DNA of 64,000 nucleotides, from contig NZ_VTPU01000014.1 in assembly GCF_008274785.1 (NCBI RefSeq), forward strand, positions 35,788 to 99,787, written 5' to 3'. This document shows positions 1 through 11,231 of the stretch, piece after piece (positions within the stretch are counted from its first letter, which is position 1; each line of letters begins with the position of its first letter). A program made the position numbers and the translations under genes. The notes below the pieces were generated by a model. The model saw only the letters and a program-made list of their open reading frames with translations, was not told where the DNA came from and searched no databases. The stretch comes from Halomonas eurihalina (GTDB lineage: Bacteria > Pseudomonadota > Gammaproteobacteria > Pseudomonadales > Halomonadaceae).

Positions 1-1
1 G

Positions 2-430
2 GACGCCCTGGAGAATGCCCTGCAGGCACTGAGGGCGCACTTGCCGGATCAGGGCCGCCTGTGGTGCCTGTTCGGCTGTGGCGGTGATCGGGATGCGGGC
101 AAGCGGCCCTTGATGGCCGCCGCCGCAGAGAGGTACTCGGATGTGCCGGTGATTACCGACGACAACCCGCGCGGCGAGTCGGCGGCGACGATCCGCGAGC
201 AGGTCCTGGCCGGCCTGTCCGAGAGCACGCGTCGCTCGGCTCGGGTCCGGGGCGGTCGGGCAGCGGCCATCCGCGAGACCATTGCCGAGGCTGATGCCGA
301 GGACGTGATCCTGATCGCCGGCAAGGGGCACGAAACTTATCAGGAGATCGAGGGTGTGCGTCATCCATTTTCCGATCTCGATGAGGCACAGGCTGCGCTG
401 GCCGAGCGGCATGGGGAGGCGCCGCAATGA
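2..430 (+). CDS. murE: UDP-N-acetylmuramoyl-tripeptide synthetase MurE, C-terminal part
   Basis: The gene enters from the left edge, so only about the last 142 codons are present. MurE adds the third amino acid (meso-diaminopimelate in Gram-negatives) to UDP-MurNAc-L-Ala-D-Glu in the cytoplasm. The visible part is the Mur ligase C-terminal domain. It contains the FGCGGDRDAGKRPLM stretch, the DNPR motif (TDDNPRGE) that recognises diaminopimelate in MurE enzymes, and the late GKGHETYQ motif. The stop codon overlaps the murF start in ATGA, so translation is probably coupled. The order murE-murF-mraY is the standard dcw arrangement. The ligase identity is very secure; the start lies outside the window. 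Confidence 0.96.
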   Translation, partial: DALENALQALRAHLPDQGRLWCLFGCGGDRDAGKRPLMAAAAERYSDVPVITDDNPRGESAATIREQVLAGLSESTRRSARVRGGRAAAIRETIAEADAEDVILIAGKGHETYQEIEGVRHPFSDLDEAQAALAERHGEAPQ

Positions 431-1797
431 GCGCTGTTGGTCTGGACTCCCTTGGGGCGGTGGCCCGGGCGCTGGGTGAAACGCCGCCAGGTGTCGAAGT
501 GGCGTTGACGTCGATCACCACCGATACGCGCCGTCTGGGGCCGGGGGCGCTGTTCGTGGCGCTCGTCGGCGAGCGTTTCGATGCCCATGACTTCATTGCT
601 CAGGCGCGCGAGGCCGGGGCGGCGGCGGCGCTGGTCGAGCAACGCCAGGACGATCCGCTGCCGCAACTGGAGGTCGCCGATACCCGCCTGGCGCTCGGGT
701 TGCTGGGGCGGGCCCGGCGTCTGGCCTGGGGCGGTCCGCTGGTGGCCGTGACCGGCAACAGCGGCAAGACGACCGTCAAGCAGATGCTGGCGACCATTCT
801 GTCGCGATCCGGCGCGACACTGGCCACGCGGGGCAACCTCAATAACGATTTCGGCGCGCCCATGACGCTGCTCGAGCTGGCCGAGGAGCACTGCCAGGCG
901 GTGGTAGAGCTGGGCGCCAATCATCTCGGCGAGATCGCCTGGACGACCTCGCTGGCCATGCCCGACGTGGCGGTGATCACCAATGTGACCGGTGCCCATG
1001 TCGGCGAATTCGGCGGCATGGGGCGCATTGCTCAGGCCAAGGGCGAGATACTGAGCGGGCTGTCCCGCGACGGCGTGGCGGTACTCAATCGCGACGACCG
1101 CTACTTCAGGCTCTGGGCGAGCCAGGCGGCGCCTAGGGAGGTACTCGACTTCGGGCTGGAAGGAGAAGAAGCCCGTCTGCGTGCCGAGACACTGGTCTGC
1201 GATGAGTTCGGGCGCTATGCTTTCACGCTATCTTTCGATGGTCGCGAACTCGGGCGAGTACAGTTGTCGCTGATGGGACGGCACAATGTTGCCAATGCCC
1301 TGGCAGCGGCGGCGGCGGCACTGGCCCTGCAGGCCGATCCGGCGGATGTGCTGGCCGGGCTGGAAAAGGTCGAGCCTGTAGCCGGCCGGCTCGGCGTGTT
1401 CGCCGGGCGTGATGGCGCACGGGTGCTGGACGATACCTATAACGCCAATCCCGGTGCCGTGAAGGCGGCGCTGGAGACCCTGGCAACGCTGCCAGCCCCT
1501 CGTTGGTGCCTGTTGGGCGCCATGGGGGAGCTGGGTGATGCTTCCGCGTACTGGCATGCCGAGGTCGGGCATCATGCGCGGAAGCTGGGAATCGATTTTC
1601 TCGGTACTCTCGGTGAGGCGGCACGGCCGGCCAGCCGTGCCTTCGGTGAAGGAGGGTACCATTTCGACGATAGAGAGGCGCTGACGCGCCATGTTCTCCA
1701 CCATCTGCCGCCGGGAGCCAGCGTGCTGGTCAAGGGGTCGCGCAGTGCTGGAATGGAGCACGTGGTGACCGCGCTGCGCTCGGATGCATCAAGGTAA
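427..1797 (+). CDS. murF: UDP-N-acetylmuramoyl-tripeptide--D-alanyl-D-alanine ligase MurF
   Basis: A 456-residue cytoplasmic ligase that joins D-Ala-D-Ala to UDP-MurNAc-tripeptide using ATP, completing the UDP-MurNAc-pentapeptide. The N-terminal uridine-binding domain (about 1-100) is followed by the Mur ligase ATP-binding domain with the P-loop GNSGKTT at about 110-116. The C-terminal domain contains the DDTYNANP motif that is characteristic of MurF. Length is normal for the family. The ATG start overlaps the murE stop by 4 nt (ATGA), and mraY begins 8 nt after the stop. It works directly downstream of MurE and supplies MraY. Confidence 0.97.
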   Translation: MSAVGLDSLGAVARALGETPPGVEVALTSITTDTRRLGPGALFVALVGERFDAHDFIAQAREAGAAAALVEQRQDDPLPQLEVADTRLALGLLGRARRLAWGGPLVAVTGNSGKTTVKQMLATILSRSGATLATRGNLNNDFGAPMTLLELAEEHCQAVVELGANHLGEIAWTTSLAMPDVAVITNVTGAHVGEFGGMGRIAQAKGEILSGLSRDGVAVLNRDDRYFRLWASQAAPREVLDFGLEGEEARLRAETLVCDEFGRYAFTLSFDGRELGRVQLSLMGRHNVANALAAAAAALALQADPADVLAGLEKVEPVAGRLGVFAGRDGARVLDDTYNANPGAVKAALETLATLPAPRWCLLGAMGELGDASAYWHAEVGHHARKLGIDFLGTLGEAARPASRAFGEGGYHFDDREALTRHVLHHLPPGASVLVKGSRSAGMEHVVTALRSDASR

Positions 1798-1805
1798 CGC
1801 ATTAC

Positions 1806-2888
<1,083 letters not shown>

Positions 2889-2935
2889 GGTTCCCGCGCG
2901 GAGCCGGAAGTCGTCGTTCACGCGAGGAGCCATTC

Positions 2936-4324
2936 ATGGTCAAGGTGCCCAAGGGAGTCACGCTGGTGGTCGGGCTCGGGATATCCGGGCGCGCCATCTG
3001 CCGCCATCTGGAACGCCTGGGCCGGCGTTTCATGGTGGCCGATACCCGAGAGGCACCGCCGGGGCTCGATGCTTTCCGTGATGCGCATCCGGGGGTCGAG
3101 GTTCATTGCGGTTCGCTGGCCGGTATCGACATGCAGGAGGCGCATGAGGTGGTGCTCAGTCCGGGCGTGGACCCGCACCTGCCCGAACTGGCCGTGCTGG
3201 AAGGGCGTGTCGGCGAGTCCGGCGATCCGCTGGTGGTGGGCGAGATGGCCCTGTTCACGCGGGCCTGTCGAGCGCCCATCGCCGCCATCACCGGCGCCAA
3301 TGCCAAGTCCACGGTAACCACTCTGTTGGGCGAGATGGCGGCCGAGGCGGGCTGGCGCGTGGCGGTGGGCGGCAACCTGGGCACCGCCGCCCTGGATCTG
3401 CTGGCCGAATCGCCCGATGCTGAGCTTTATGTGCTGGAAGTTTCGAGCTTCCAGCTCGAGACCACTCCGCGGCTTGGTGCCACCACGGCGGCCTTTCTCA
3501 ATCTCTCCGAGGATCACCTGGATCGCCATGGCGACATGGCCGGCTATCGAGCCGCCAAGCTCGGCATCTTCCGTGGCGCCGAGCACGGCGTGGTCAATGC
3601 CGAGGATCCGCAGACCTGGCCGGCGTCGCCGTTGCCGGCGCTCGAGCGTTTTTCCACCCGGCCGCCTGAGCCGGGTGAATGGGGGATTTCGCTCCACGAT
3701 GATGGCAGCGGGCAACGTGCCTGGTTGATGCATGGCGACAGTCCCTTGATGCCTGCCGAGTCCCTGCGCCTGCAGGGGCTGCACCATCAGGCGAATGCGC
3801 TGGCCGCCCTGGCCATGGGCCACCGCCTGGGCCTGTCGTTGTCCGCCATGACGCGGGTGCTGGAGCGTTTCGGTGGGCTAGCGCATCGCTGCGAATGGAT
3901 CGCCGACCTCGACGGTGTACGCTGGATCAACGACTCCAAGGGTACCAATGTGGGGGCGGCCCTGGCTGCCATCGCCGGCATCGGACCGACCCTGAAAGGG
4001 CGCGTGATCCTGCTGGCGGGGGGCGTCGGCAAGGGGGCGGACTTCACGCCGCTGGCCGCGCCGCTGCAGCGATATGGCCGGGAGGCGATCCTCTTCGGGC
4101 GCGACGCGGACAAGCTCGAGCGCGCGCTCGAGGGTGCCTTGCCTCGGCATCGGGTCGAGGATCTGGCAACGGCCATGGAACGGGCCGCCGAGATCGCGGT
4201 GCCCGGCGACTGCGTGCTGTTGTCGCCAGCCTGTGCGAGCCTCGATCAATTTCTGAATTATCAAGCGCGTGGCGAGGCCTTTCGGCGGGCCGTCGAACGA
4301 CGCGCGAGTCAGGAGGCTCCATGA
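2936..4324 (+). CDS. murD: UDP-N-acetylmuramoylalanine--D-glutamate ligase MurD
   Basis: A 462-residue cytoplasmic ligase that adds D-glutamate to UDP-MurNAc-L-Ala. The N-terminal Rossmann-like domain starts with LVVGLGISG, which is typical of MurD. The ATP-binding P-loop is GANAKST at about 120-126, a variant of GTNGKST that I also recall from Pseudomonas MurD. The INDSKGTN motif marks the C-terminal domain. I chose the ATG at 2936 because GAGGAG lies 6-8 nt before it and the MurD N-terminus begins there; the frame is open further upstream inside mraY. The stop overlaps the ftsW start (ATGA). Confidence 0.96.
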   Translation: MVKVPKGVTLVVGLGISGRAICRHLERLGRRFMVADTREAPPGLDAFRDAHPGVEVHCGSLAGIDMQEAHEVVLSPGVDPHLPELAVLEGRVGESGDPLVVGEMALFTRACRAPIAAITGANAKSTVTTLLGEMAAEAGWRVAVGGNLGTAALDLLAESPDAELYVLEVSSFQLETTPRLGATTAAFLNLSEDHLDRHGDMAGYRAAKLGIFRGAEHGVVNAEDPQTWPASPLPALERFSTRPPEPGEWGISLHDDGSGQRAWLMHGDSPLMPAESLRLQGLHHQANALAALAMGHRLGLSLSAMTRVLERFGGLAHRCEWIADLDGVRWINDSKGTNVGAALAAIAGIGPTLKGRVILLAGGVGKGADFTPLAAPLQRYGREAILFGRDADKLERALEGALPRHRVEDLATAMERAAEIAVPGDCVLLSPACASLDQFLNYQARGEAFRRAVERRASQEAP

Positions 4325-5511
4325 GCCGCTTATCCCGTTTGCGTGAACAACTGTCGACCCGAGATCACTTCTGCGATGGCTGGCTGCTGGTGGCCACTCT
4401 GGCCCTGATGCTGATCGGTTGGGTCATGGTCACCTCCGCCTCCACGGAAGTCGCCACCAGTCTTACCGGCAACCCCTGGTACTTCAGCGTCCGTCATGGT
4501 GTCTTCGTGCTGTGTTCCATGGCGGTCGCCCTGCTGGTCCTGCGCATACCGATGGCCTGGTGGAAGGCCAACGGCCCCTTGCTGCTGCTTGTCGGCCTGG
4601 CCATGCTGCTACTGGTGCTGCTGGTGGGGCGCGAGGTCAATGGAAGTCGGCGTTGGCTGTCGGTTCCCGGCATTCCCTTGAACCTGCAGGCCTCGGAGAT
4701 CGCCAAGCTGTGCCTGATCGTCTATTTGGCGGGGTATCTGGAACGCTTCCTTCCCCAGGTGCGTCGTCAGTGGGGCGCCTTTCTCCGCCCGCTGATGGTG
4801 ATGGCGGTCATGGGCGTCCTGCTGATCTTCGAGCCGGACTATGGCGCGGTGGTGGTCATGACGGGCTGCGTCATGGGCATGCTGCTGATGGCGGGGGCGC
4901 CCTGGGGACGCTTCTTGCTATTGATGGGACTGGTGGCAGCGCTGGGCGCTTTGCTTGCCATTGCCGAACCCTATCGGATGGCGCGCCTGACCAGTTTCGT
5001 CGATCCTTGGGCCGATCAGTTCGCCAGCGGCTATCAGTTGACTCAGGCGCTGATCGCCTTCGGGCGCGGCGAGTGGTTCGGCACCGGGCTTGGCAACAGC
5101 GTGCAGAAGTTATTCTACCTTCCCGAGGCCCATACCGACTTCGTGTTCGCCGTACTGGCCGAGGAACTGGGCATGATCGGCGCTATTGCCGTGATTGGGC
5201 TGTTTGCCTTGCTGGTATGGCGCGCCATGGCAGTGGGCCGGCGCGCCGAACTGGCCAAGCGGCCCTTTGCGGCCTACCTCTGTTACGGCATTGCCCTGGT
5301 GATCGGAGCCCAGGCGTTCATCAATATCGCGGTGAGCACCGGGATGTTGCCGACCAAGGGGTTGACGTTGCCGCTGCTTAGTTACGGCGGCTCGAGCCTG
5401 ATGATCAGTGCCGTGATGGTCGGCATGCTGCTGAGGGTTGACATCGAGACGAGGCAGGCCAGGCGACGTGAACAACCTGCTGCGCCAAGGACAGGAGAGG
5501 CCCGATCATGA
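4321..5511 (+). CDS. ftsW: Septal peptidoglycan glycosyltransferase FtsW
   Basis: A SEDS-family polytopic inner-membrane protein of 396 residues that polymerises lipid II at the division septum together with FtsI. About ten hydrophobic segments can be seen after a hydrophilic N-terminus. SEDS signatures are present: NGSRRWL in the first half, a GTGLGNSVQKLFYLPEAHTD stretch in the large periplasmic loop containing the catalytic-type aspartate, and LPLLSYGGSS near the end. The ATG overlaps the murD stop, and the stop overlaps the murG start. The neighbourhood favours FtsW over its paralogue RodA. Confidence 0.95.
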   Translation: MSRLSRLREQLSTRDHFCDGWLLVATLALMLIGWVMVTSASTEVATSLTGNPWYFSVRHGVFVLCSMAVALLVLRIPMAWWKANGPLLLLVGLAMLLLVLLVGREVNGSRRWLSVPGIPLNLQASEIAKLCLIVYLAGYLERFLPQVRRQWGAFLRPLMVMAVMGVLLIFEPDYGAVVVMTGCVMGMLLMAGAPWGRFLLLMGLVAALGALLAIAEPYRMARLTSFVDPWADQFASGYQLTQALIAFGRGEWFGTGLGNSVQKLFYLPEAHTDFVFAVLAEELGMIGAIAVIGLFALLVWRAMAVGRRAELAKRPFAAYLCYGIALVIGAQAFINIAVSTGMLPTKGLTLPLLSYGGSSLMISAVMVGMLLRVDIETRQARRREQPAAPRTGEARS

Positions 5512-6593
5512 AGGATGACCAGACGCGCCGGGTGTTGATCATGGCCGGTGGCACCGGTGGGCATGTGATTCCCGCTCTGTCGCTGGCCGGCGCATTGGCC
5601 GAGCGCGGCGTCGAGGTGCAGTGGCTGGGTAGTCCGCGAGGTATCGAGAATCGTCTGGTGCCGGAGGCCGGCATTCCGCTGCACCGCATCGCGGTGAGCG
5701 GCCTGCGCGGCAAGGGCGTGACCGGCTGGCTGGTGGCGCCCTGGCGGCTGGTACGAGCGGTTCTCCAGGCGCGTCGGGTGGTGCGCGATTTCGATCCGCA
5801 GTTGGTGGTGGGACTCGGGGGATTCGCCAGTGGTCCGGGCGGGCTGGCCGCTTGGCTCGCTCGCCGCCCCCTGGTGATCCATGAGCAGAATGCCGTGGCC
5901 GGCCTGACGAACCGAGTGTTGTCGCGACTGGCCAAACGTACCTTCGCGGCCTTCCCGCAAGCCTTTCCAGGACGCGGCGAGGTGGTCGGCAACCCGGTAC
6001 GTGCCGAGATCGCCGCGCTCGGCGATCATCCCCGCGAGGCGGCGACGATGCGTGAGCGTCCCCTGCGCCTGCTGGTGGTCGGCGGATCGCTGGGCGCCCA
6101 GGCCCTGAATGAGCGACTTCCCGAGGCGCTGGCGACGCTTGCGCGCGAGCGCCGTCCCGAGGTGTGCCACCAGGCCGGCCGCGACAAGGACGAACCGACC
6201 CGGGCACGCTATGACGAATACGCCGTGCAGGCGCGGGTCCCGGCCTTCATCGATGACATGGCCGAGGCCTACGACTGGGCCGACCTGGTGGTGTGTCGTG
6301 CCGGCGCCCTGACGGTGGCGGAACTCGCGGCGGCGGCGAAGCCGGCGCTGTTCGTGCCGTTTCCGCATGCGGTGGATGACCACCAGACCGCCAATGCTGC
6401 GGCGCTGGTGGAAGAGGGTGCCGCCTCTCTGATGCCCCAGAATGAGATGACCGTGGCGGCGCTGGCCGAACGCCTGGCGACGCTGCTGGACCCCGATACA
6501 TTGGCCGCCATGGCGTCGCAGGCCCGGCGCTGCGCGCGTCTCGATGCCATGGAACGCCTGGCGGCTGGCTGCATGGAGACAGGTTTTGAGTGA
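5508..6593 (+). CDS. murG: UDP-GlcNAc--lipid I N-acetylglucosaminyltransferase MurG
   Basis: A 361-residue GT28-family glycosyltransferase at the inner face of the cytoplasmic membrane. It adds GlcNAc to lipid I to make lipid II. The first glycine-rich loop is [13 protein letters not shown] near residues 11-23, the second is [10 protein letters not shown] at about 190-199. The UDP-GlcNAc-binding region [10 protein letters not shown] is followed by [11 protein letters not shown]. Length is normal. The start overlaps the ftsW stop, and the stop lies within a few nucleotides of a possible TTG start of murC. Confidence 0.96.
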   Translation: MKDDQTRRVLIMAGGTGGHVIPALSLAGALAERGVEVQWLGSPRGIENRLVPEAGIPLHRIAVSGLRGKGVTGWLVAPWRLVRAVLQARRVVRDFDPQLVVGLGGFASGPGGLAAWLARRPLVIHEQNAVAGLTNRVLSRLAKRTFAAFPQAFPGRGEVVGNPVRAEIAALGDHPREAATMRERPLRLLVVGGSLGAQALNERLPEALATLARERRPEVCHQAGRDKDEPTRARYDEYAVQARVPAFIDDMAEAYDWADLVVCRAGALTVAELAAAAKPALFVPFPHAVDDHQTANAAALVEEGAASLMPQNEMTVAALAERLATLLDPDTLAAMASQARRCARLDAMERLAAGCMETGFE

Positions 6594-6654
6594 TGACAGA
6601 CTAGGACCGGTCCCCGGTCAGGCGAATCCGCCCCGCCATGGGCATGGTCTGGGA

Positions 6655-8067
6655 ATGCGTCGCATCCGGCGCATTCACTTCGTCGGCATCGGCGGCGCCG
6701 GCATGTGTGGTATCGCCGAGGTGCTGGCCAACCAGGGGTACGCGGTCAGCGGTAGCGACCTCAAGCTCTCGCCGGTGGTGATGCGTCTTCGCGAGTGCGG
6801 TATCACGGTCGCCATCGGTCATGCCGAGGAGAATGCCCGGGACGCCGATGTCGTGGTGGTCTCGACCGCTGTCGACGAGACCAATCCCGAGATCCGCTGG
6901 GCCCAGCAGCATCGCATACCAGTGGTGCGCCGGGCCGAGATGCTTGCCGAGCTGATGCGCTTTCGCCACGGTATCGCCGTGGCCGGTACCCACGGCAAGA
7001 CGACCACGACCAGCCTGACGGCAACGCTGCTCGGTGAAGGTGGGCTTGACCCGACCTTCGTGATCGGTGGTCGGCTGACCAGTGCTGGTGTCAACGCGCG
7101 TCTGGGGGAGGGCGACTATCTGGTGGCAGAGGCCGACGAGTCGGATGCTTCCTTCTTGCACCTGCAGCCCATGGTAGCCATCGTCACCAACATCGATGCT
7201 GATCACATGGCCACTTATGGTGGCGACTTCGAGCGGCTCAAGGGCACCTTCATCGAGTTCCTGCACAACCTGCCGTTCTACGGTCTGGCAGTGCTGTGCA
7301 TTGATGATGCCAACGTGCGCGGGCTGATCGAGCGGGTCAATCGCCAGTTCGTGACTTATGGGTTCAGCGAGGATGCCGACTATCGCCTCGAGAACTTCGT
7401 TCAGCATGGCGGCGAGGTGAGCTTTATCGCGCGTCGTCCCGATGGGCTGGCCCCGCTCGAAGTGCGGCTGGCCATGCCGGGCGAGCACAATGCGTTGAAT
7501 GCCATGGCCGCCATCGCGGTGGCCAGCGACGCGGGGGTCGAGGACGCGGCCATCCTGCGTGGCCTGGCGAGCTTTGCCGGGGTCGGCCGTCGCTTCCAGG
7601 TGCATGGCCACTTCGCCGCACCGCAAGGCGAGGGTGAGATCATGCTGGTGGACGATTACGGCCACCATCCCCGGGAAGTGGAAATGGTGATCAAGGCGGT
7701 CCGGGAAGGCTGGCCCGAGCGGCGCCTGGTGATGCTCTATCAACCGCATCGCTATTCGCGCACCCGCGATCTGTTCGAGGATTTCGTGCGGGTGCTGGCG
7801 GGGGTCGACACGCTGCTGCTGCTGGATGTCTATAGTGCCGGCGAGTCGCCGCTGCCGGGTGCCGACGGCCGTACCCTGGCGGGCTCCATTCGCCAGCGTG
7901 GCGAAGTCGATCCCATCTTCGTGCAGGACAAGGGCGAGCTTCCTGAGCTGCTGGCCAAGGTGCTGTGCCCTGGTGATATCCTGATCACTCAAGGAGCGGG
8001 TGATGTGGGTGGTATTTCCCAGAAGTTGTCCGATGCCCGGCTGGTGCTTGACGAGGTGACGCTATGA
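6655..8067 (+). CDS. murC: UDP-N-acetylmuramate--L-alanine ligase MurC
   Basis: A cytoplasmic ligase that adds the first amino acid, L-alanine, to UDP-MurNAc. From this ATG it has 470 residues, beginning [17 protein letters not shown], the conserved N-terminal UDP-binding loop. The P-loop is [10 protein letters not shown]. The DDYGHHPRE and YQPHRYSRT motifs identify MurC. The start is uncertain. The frame is open upstream, and a TTG at 6586 has a well-placed GGAG (6575-6578) and would overlap the murG stop, giving 493 residues. E. coli and Pseudomonas MurC also carry a short extension before this point. The stop overlaps the ddl start. Confidence 0.95.
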   Translation: MRRIRRIHFVGIGGAGMCGIAEVLANQGYAVSGSDLKLSPVVMRLRECGITVAIGHAEENARDADVVVVSTAVDETNPEIRWAQQHRIPVVRRAEMLAELMRFRHGIAVAGTHGKTTTTSLTATLLGEGGLDPTFVIGGRLTSAGVNARLGEGDYLVAEADESDASFLHLQPMVAIVTNIDADHMATYGGDFERLKGTFIEFLHNLPFYGLAVLCIDDANVRGLIERVNRQFVTYGFSEDADYRLENFVQHGGEVSFIARRPDGLAPLEVRLAMPGEHNALNAMAAIAVASDAGVEDAAILRGLASFAGVGRRFQVHGHFAAPQGEGEIMLVDDYGHHPREVEMVIKAVREGWPERRLVMLYQPHRYSRTRDLFEDFVRVLAGVDTLLLLDVYSAGESPLPGADGRTLAGSIRQRGEVDPIFVQDKGELPELLAKVLCPGDILITQGAGDVGGISQKLSDARLVLDEVTL

Positions 8068-8981
8068 CGATCGACCATGGACGGGTGGTGGTGCTTTACG
8101 GCGGGGATTCCGCCGAACGCGAAGTGTCGCTGAAGAGCGGCGAGGCGATATTGGCAGCGCTCCAGCGTGGCGGTGTGGCGCCGATCGCCTTCGATCCGGC
8201 CGAGGGCGGGCTGGCAGGGCTCGAGGCCCTGGCACCGGATCGAGTGTTCATTGCCTTGCACGGCCGGGGTGGAGAGGACGGAACCCTGCAGGGCGCCCTG
8301 GAATTGCTGGGCATTCCCTACACCGGCAGTGGTGTGCTGGCCTCGGCATTGGGCATGGACAAGCAACGCACCAAGCTGGTCTGGCAGGCCCTTGGCCTGC
8401 CGACCCCGGAATGCGTGATGCTGAATGCTGAATCCGACTGGGACGCGGTGGTCGAGCGGCTCGGATTGCCGCTGATCGTCAAGCCGGTCCACGAAGGCTC
8501 GACGCTGGGAATCACCATTGTCGATAGTGCCGAAACCCTGGCGGCGGCCTACCGGGATGCGGCGCGCTATGATGCGCGGGTCATGGCCGAACGCTTCATT
8601 CGAGGCGAGGAATATACGGTGTCGCTGCTTGGCGACGAGGCGCTGCCTGCGATCCGCGTGGAAGTACCGGGCGGCTTCTATGATTACGAAGCCAAATATC
8701 TGTCCGATGAAACGCTTTACCATCTGCCATGCGGTCTGTCGGAAACGCATGAAAAGGCCTTGGCCGAACTGTGTCGCGAGGCTTTCGAGGCCATCGGTTG
8801 CCGTGGCTGGGGCCGCGTGGATGTCATGCGCGATGACCAAGGCCATTTCTGGTTGCTCGAGGTCAACACCGTGCCGGGCATGACGGATCACAGCCTGGTG
8901 CCCCAGGCCGCGGCGCATGCCGGTATCGACTTCGATACCCTGGTGCTGCGCATTCTCGACACCGCCGGGCGGTGCGACTGA
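8064..8981 (+). CDS. ddl: D-alanine--D-alanine ligase
   Basis: A 305-residue ATP-grasp ligase that makes the D-Ala-D-Ala dipeptide used by MurF. Visible signatures are the N-terminal [14 protein letters not shown] loop, the [12 protein letters not shown] region, HEGSTLGI in the ATP-grasp domain, and the C-terminal EVNTVPGMT metal-binding segment. Its size and position between murC and ftsQ match DdlB. The ATG overlaps the murC stop (ATGA); ftsQ follows after 1 nt. The assignment is secure. Confidence 0.96.
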   Translation: MTIDHGRVVVLYGGDSAEREVSLKSGEAILAALQRGGVAPIAFDPAEGGLAGLEALAPDRVFIALHGRGGEDGTLQGALELLGIPYTGSGVLASALGMDKQRTKLVWQALGLPTPECVMLNAESDWDAVVERLGLPLIVKPVHEGSTLGITIVDSAETLAAAYRDAARYDARVMAERFIRGEEYTVSLLGDEALPAIRVEVPGGFYDYEAKYLSDETLYHLPCGLSETHEKALAELCREAFEAIGCRGWGRVDVMRDDQGHFWLLEVNTVPGMTDHSLVPQAAAHAGIDFDTLVLRILDTAGRCD

Positions 8982-8982
8982 T

Positions 8983-9709
8983 ATGGCGCGTCGTTCCTCC
9001 CTCATCGGTCTGCTGTTGCTGGCGCTCTTGCTGGGTGCCGGTGGCCGAGCCCTGTGGCTGTGGCTGGATCGTCCCATCGAACGAGTGTCGATCCGCGGCG
9101 AGCTTCACCATGTCAGCGCCGATTATCTGCGGGATCGATTGGCACCGCTCGTTCAGGGGCAGAGCTGGCTGTCGGTGGATATCGATGCCATGCGAGAGCA
9201 GGCTCGGAAAATTGGCTGGCTGAACGAGGTGAGGCTTCACCGTGAGTGGCCCAACGCCCTGCGCTTTGAATTGGAGGAGCAGGTGCCGGTGGCACGCTGG
9301 AACGATGACCGGCTGCTGAATGCTCAGGGCGAGCCCTTTGACTTCGCCCCCGTGACTCCGCCCGAAGGCTTGCCGGACTTGTCCGGCCCTGAAGGCAGCG
9401 GCGCTGAGGTTCTCGCTTATCACGATCAACTGGTGTCGCGTTTTGCCGACCAACAGCTCGATGTACGTCAGTTGCGACTCGAGCCCAGGGGGGGCCTGGC
9501 GCTTCCAATTGGATGATGGTGTCTGGGTGATGCTGGGCCGGAATCACCGGCCGGGTCGCCTGGAACGATTCGAGGCCGCCTGGAGGCGAGAGCTTGGTGA
9601 ATGGGCGTCGCACATTCGCTACATCGATCTTCGTTATCCTAATGGTGTCGCCGTTGCCTGGCATGGTGAAACCGAACCCGTCGAAAGCGATTCCGAAGTG
9701 GAAGGGTGA
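8983..9709 (+). pseudogene. ftsQ: Cell division protein FtsQ, interrupted by a 1-nt frameshift
   Basis: FtsQ links the early divisome (FtsA/FtsZ) to FtsB/FtsL in the inner membrane. The reading frame from the ATG at 8983 gives a short cytoplasmic N-terminus, a transmembrane segment at about 8-23 and a POTRA domain (IERVSIRGELHHVS onward). It then stops at 9516, too early. The C-terminal beta domain continues in the next frame (AWRFQLDDGVWVMLGRN) to 9709. The frames meet at a run of seven G (9488-9494); six G would restore one protein of about 241 residues. Because ftsQ is normally essential, I favour a sequencing or assembly error, but true slippage or recoding is possible. Confidence 0.85.
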
Positions 9710-9808
9710 AGGCTCGGCTGTGCGAATCGTCCGTCCGACGTGGGTTGGGGGGATTCCTTTAATGCGAAAATAACCGTATCGTTAAAGCCCGTTTTTCGAT
9801 TACGGGCT

Positions 9809-9837
9809 GGTGGAACGGCGCTAATTGTTCCTATAAT
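9809..9837 (+). promoter_or_regulatory. Candidate ftsA promoter
   Basis: The 198-nt ftsQ-ftsA gap contains an exact TATAAT at 9832-9837, 70 nt before the ftsA start. No convincing -35 box lies 16-18 nt upstream. A 7-bp inverted repeat (9786-9792 with 9802-9808, 9-nt loop) sits just before it. The gap is unusually long for this operon, so local transcription of ftsA-ftsZ is plausible. Confidence 0.35.
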
Positions 9838-9907
9838 TAGTCCAGCTTTTTTCGTGACAAACATGCATTTCCCCTAGCGGGTCTGGCTCGAGGAGAATTC
9901 CCGGCTC

Positions 9908-11197
9908 ATGGCAGGTCCATCCAATGTGTCCAATATGGTAGTCGGGCTGGATATCGGAACATCCAAGGTCGTGGCGATCGTGGGGCAACCCACTGACGAT
10001 GGCGGAATTGAAATTGCCGGTATCGGCTCCCATCCCTCTCGAGGAATGAAGAAAGGGGTGGTGATCAATATCGAGTCCACGGTGCAGTCGATTCAGCGCG
10101 CCGTGGAAGAAGCCGAACTCATGGCTGGTTGCGATATTCATTCCGTGTACGTAGGGATCGCCGGGAGCCATATCAGCTCGATGAACTCCGACGGCGTGGT
10201 GGCGATCAAGGAACGCGAGGTGGCCCCCTCTGATATCGATCGCGTGATTGATTCGGCCCGTGCGCGGGCCATTTCCGAGGGGCAGCGTGTCTTGCATGTG
10301 CTGCCCCAGGAATTCGCCATCGATACCCAGGGCGGCATCCGCGAACCCCTGGGCATGTCCGGCGTGCGCCTCGAGGCGCGGGTGCACCTGGTCACCGCGG
10401 CACTGAATGCGGTGCAGAACATCGAGAAGTGCGTGCGTCGCTGCGGGCTCGATGTCGATGCCATCATTCTCGAGCAACTGGCGTCGAGCCATGCCGTCCT
10501 CACCGAAGACGAGCGAGAGCTCGGCGTGTGCGTGGTGGATATCGGCGGCGGCACGACGGATATCGCGGTGTTCACCGAAGGGGCTATCCGCCATACCGCA
10601 GTGATTCCCATCGCTGGTGATCAGGTCACCAACGACATCGCCATGGCGCTGCGCACGCCGACCCAGCATGCCGAGGAAATCAAGGTCAAGTATGCCTGCG
10701 CCCTGACACAGCTGGCGTCAGGCGATGAAATGATCAAAGTGCCCAGTGTCGGCGACCGAGCGGCTCGCGATCTGTCTCGGCAGTCGCTGGCCGAGGTCGT
10801 CGAGCCGCGTTACGAGGAACTTTTCACCCTCGTGCGCGACGAATTGCGGCGCAGCGGCTACGAGGACCTGGTGGCCGCCGGTGTGGTATTGACCGGTGGT
10901 ACGTCACGCATGGAAGGCGTGGTCGAACTGGCTGAAGAGATCTTCCACATGCCGGTACGTATCGCTTGCCCGCAGAATGTCCGCGGGCTGGCCGATGTGG
11001 TGCGTAACCCGATTTATTCGACGGGGGTCGGTTTGCTACATTACGCTCTGAATGAGACCCGTCAGGGGCTCGGCCACCAGGAGCGCGATGGCGGTCTCTC
11101 GGCGCAACCGAGACGCAATGACGTCTCCCGGCGTGGACCAGAGGAAGGGACTCCGGCGCTGGTAAGGCTCAAGAGCTGGTTCAAAGGAAATTTCTGA
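9908..11197 (+). CDS. ftsA: Cell division protein FtsA
   Basis: An actin-like ATPase of 429 residues that tethers FtsZ filaments to the inner membrane and recruits later divisome proteins. The first phosphate loop is [13 protein letters not shown] near the N-terminus, the second is [14 protein letters not shown] at about 200-213, and the adenosine motif [12 protein letters not shown] is in the last third. The C-terminus ([12 protein letters not shown]) is the amphipathic membrane-targeting helix. A polar insert precedes it. FtsZ follows 34 nt downstream. The start at 9908 precedes the conserved N-terminus by only a few residues. Confidence 0.97.
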   Translation: MAGPSNVSNMVVGLDIGTSKVVAIVGQPTDDGGIEIAGIGSHPSRGMKKGVVINIESTVQSIQRAVEEAELMAGCDIHSVYVGIAGSHISSMNSDGVVAIKEREVAPSDIDRVIDSARARAISEGQRVLHVLPQEFAIDTQGGIREPLGMSGVRLEARVHLVTAALNAVQNIEKCVRRCGLDVDAIILEQLASSHAVLTEDERELGVCVVDIGGGTTDIAVFTEGAIRHTAVIPIAGDQVTNDIAMALRTPTQHAEEIKVKYACALTQLASGDEMIKVPSVGDRAARDLSRQSLAEVVEPRYEELFTLVRDELRRSGYEDLVAAGVVLTGGTSRMEGVVELAEEIFHMPVRIACPQNVRGLADVVRNPIYSTGVGLLHYALNETRQGLGHQERDGGLSAQPRRNDVSRRGPEEGTPALVRLKSWFKGNF

Positions 11198-11231
11198 CAG
11201 GGCCGCCCGAGCGGTCCAGGAGACGGGGCTA

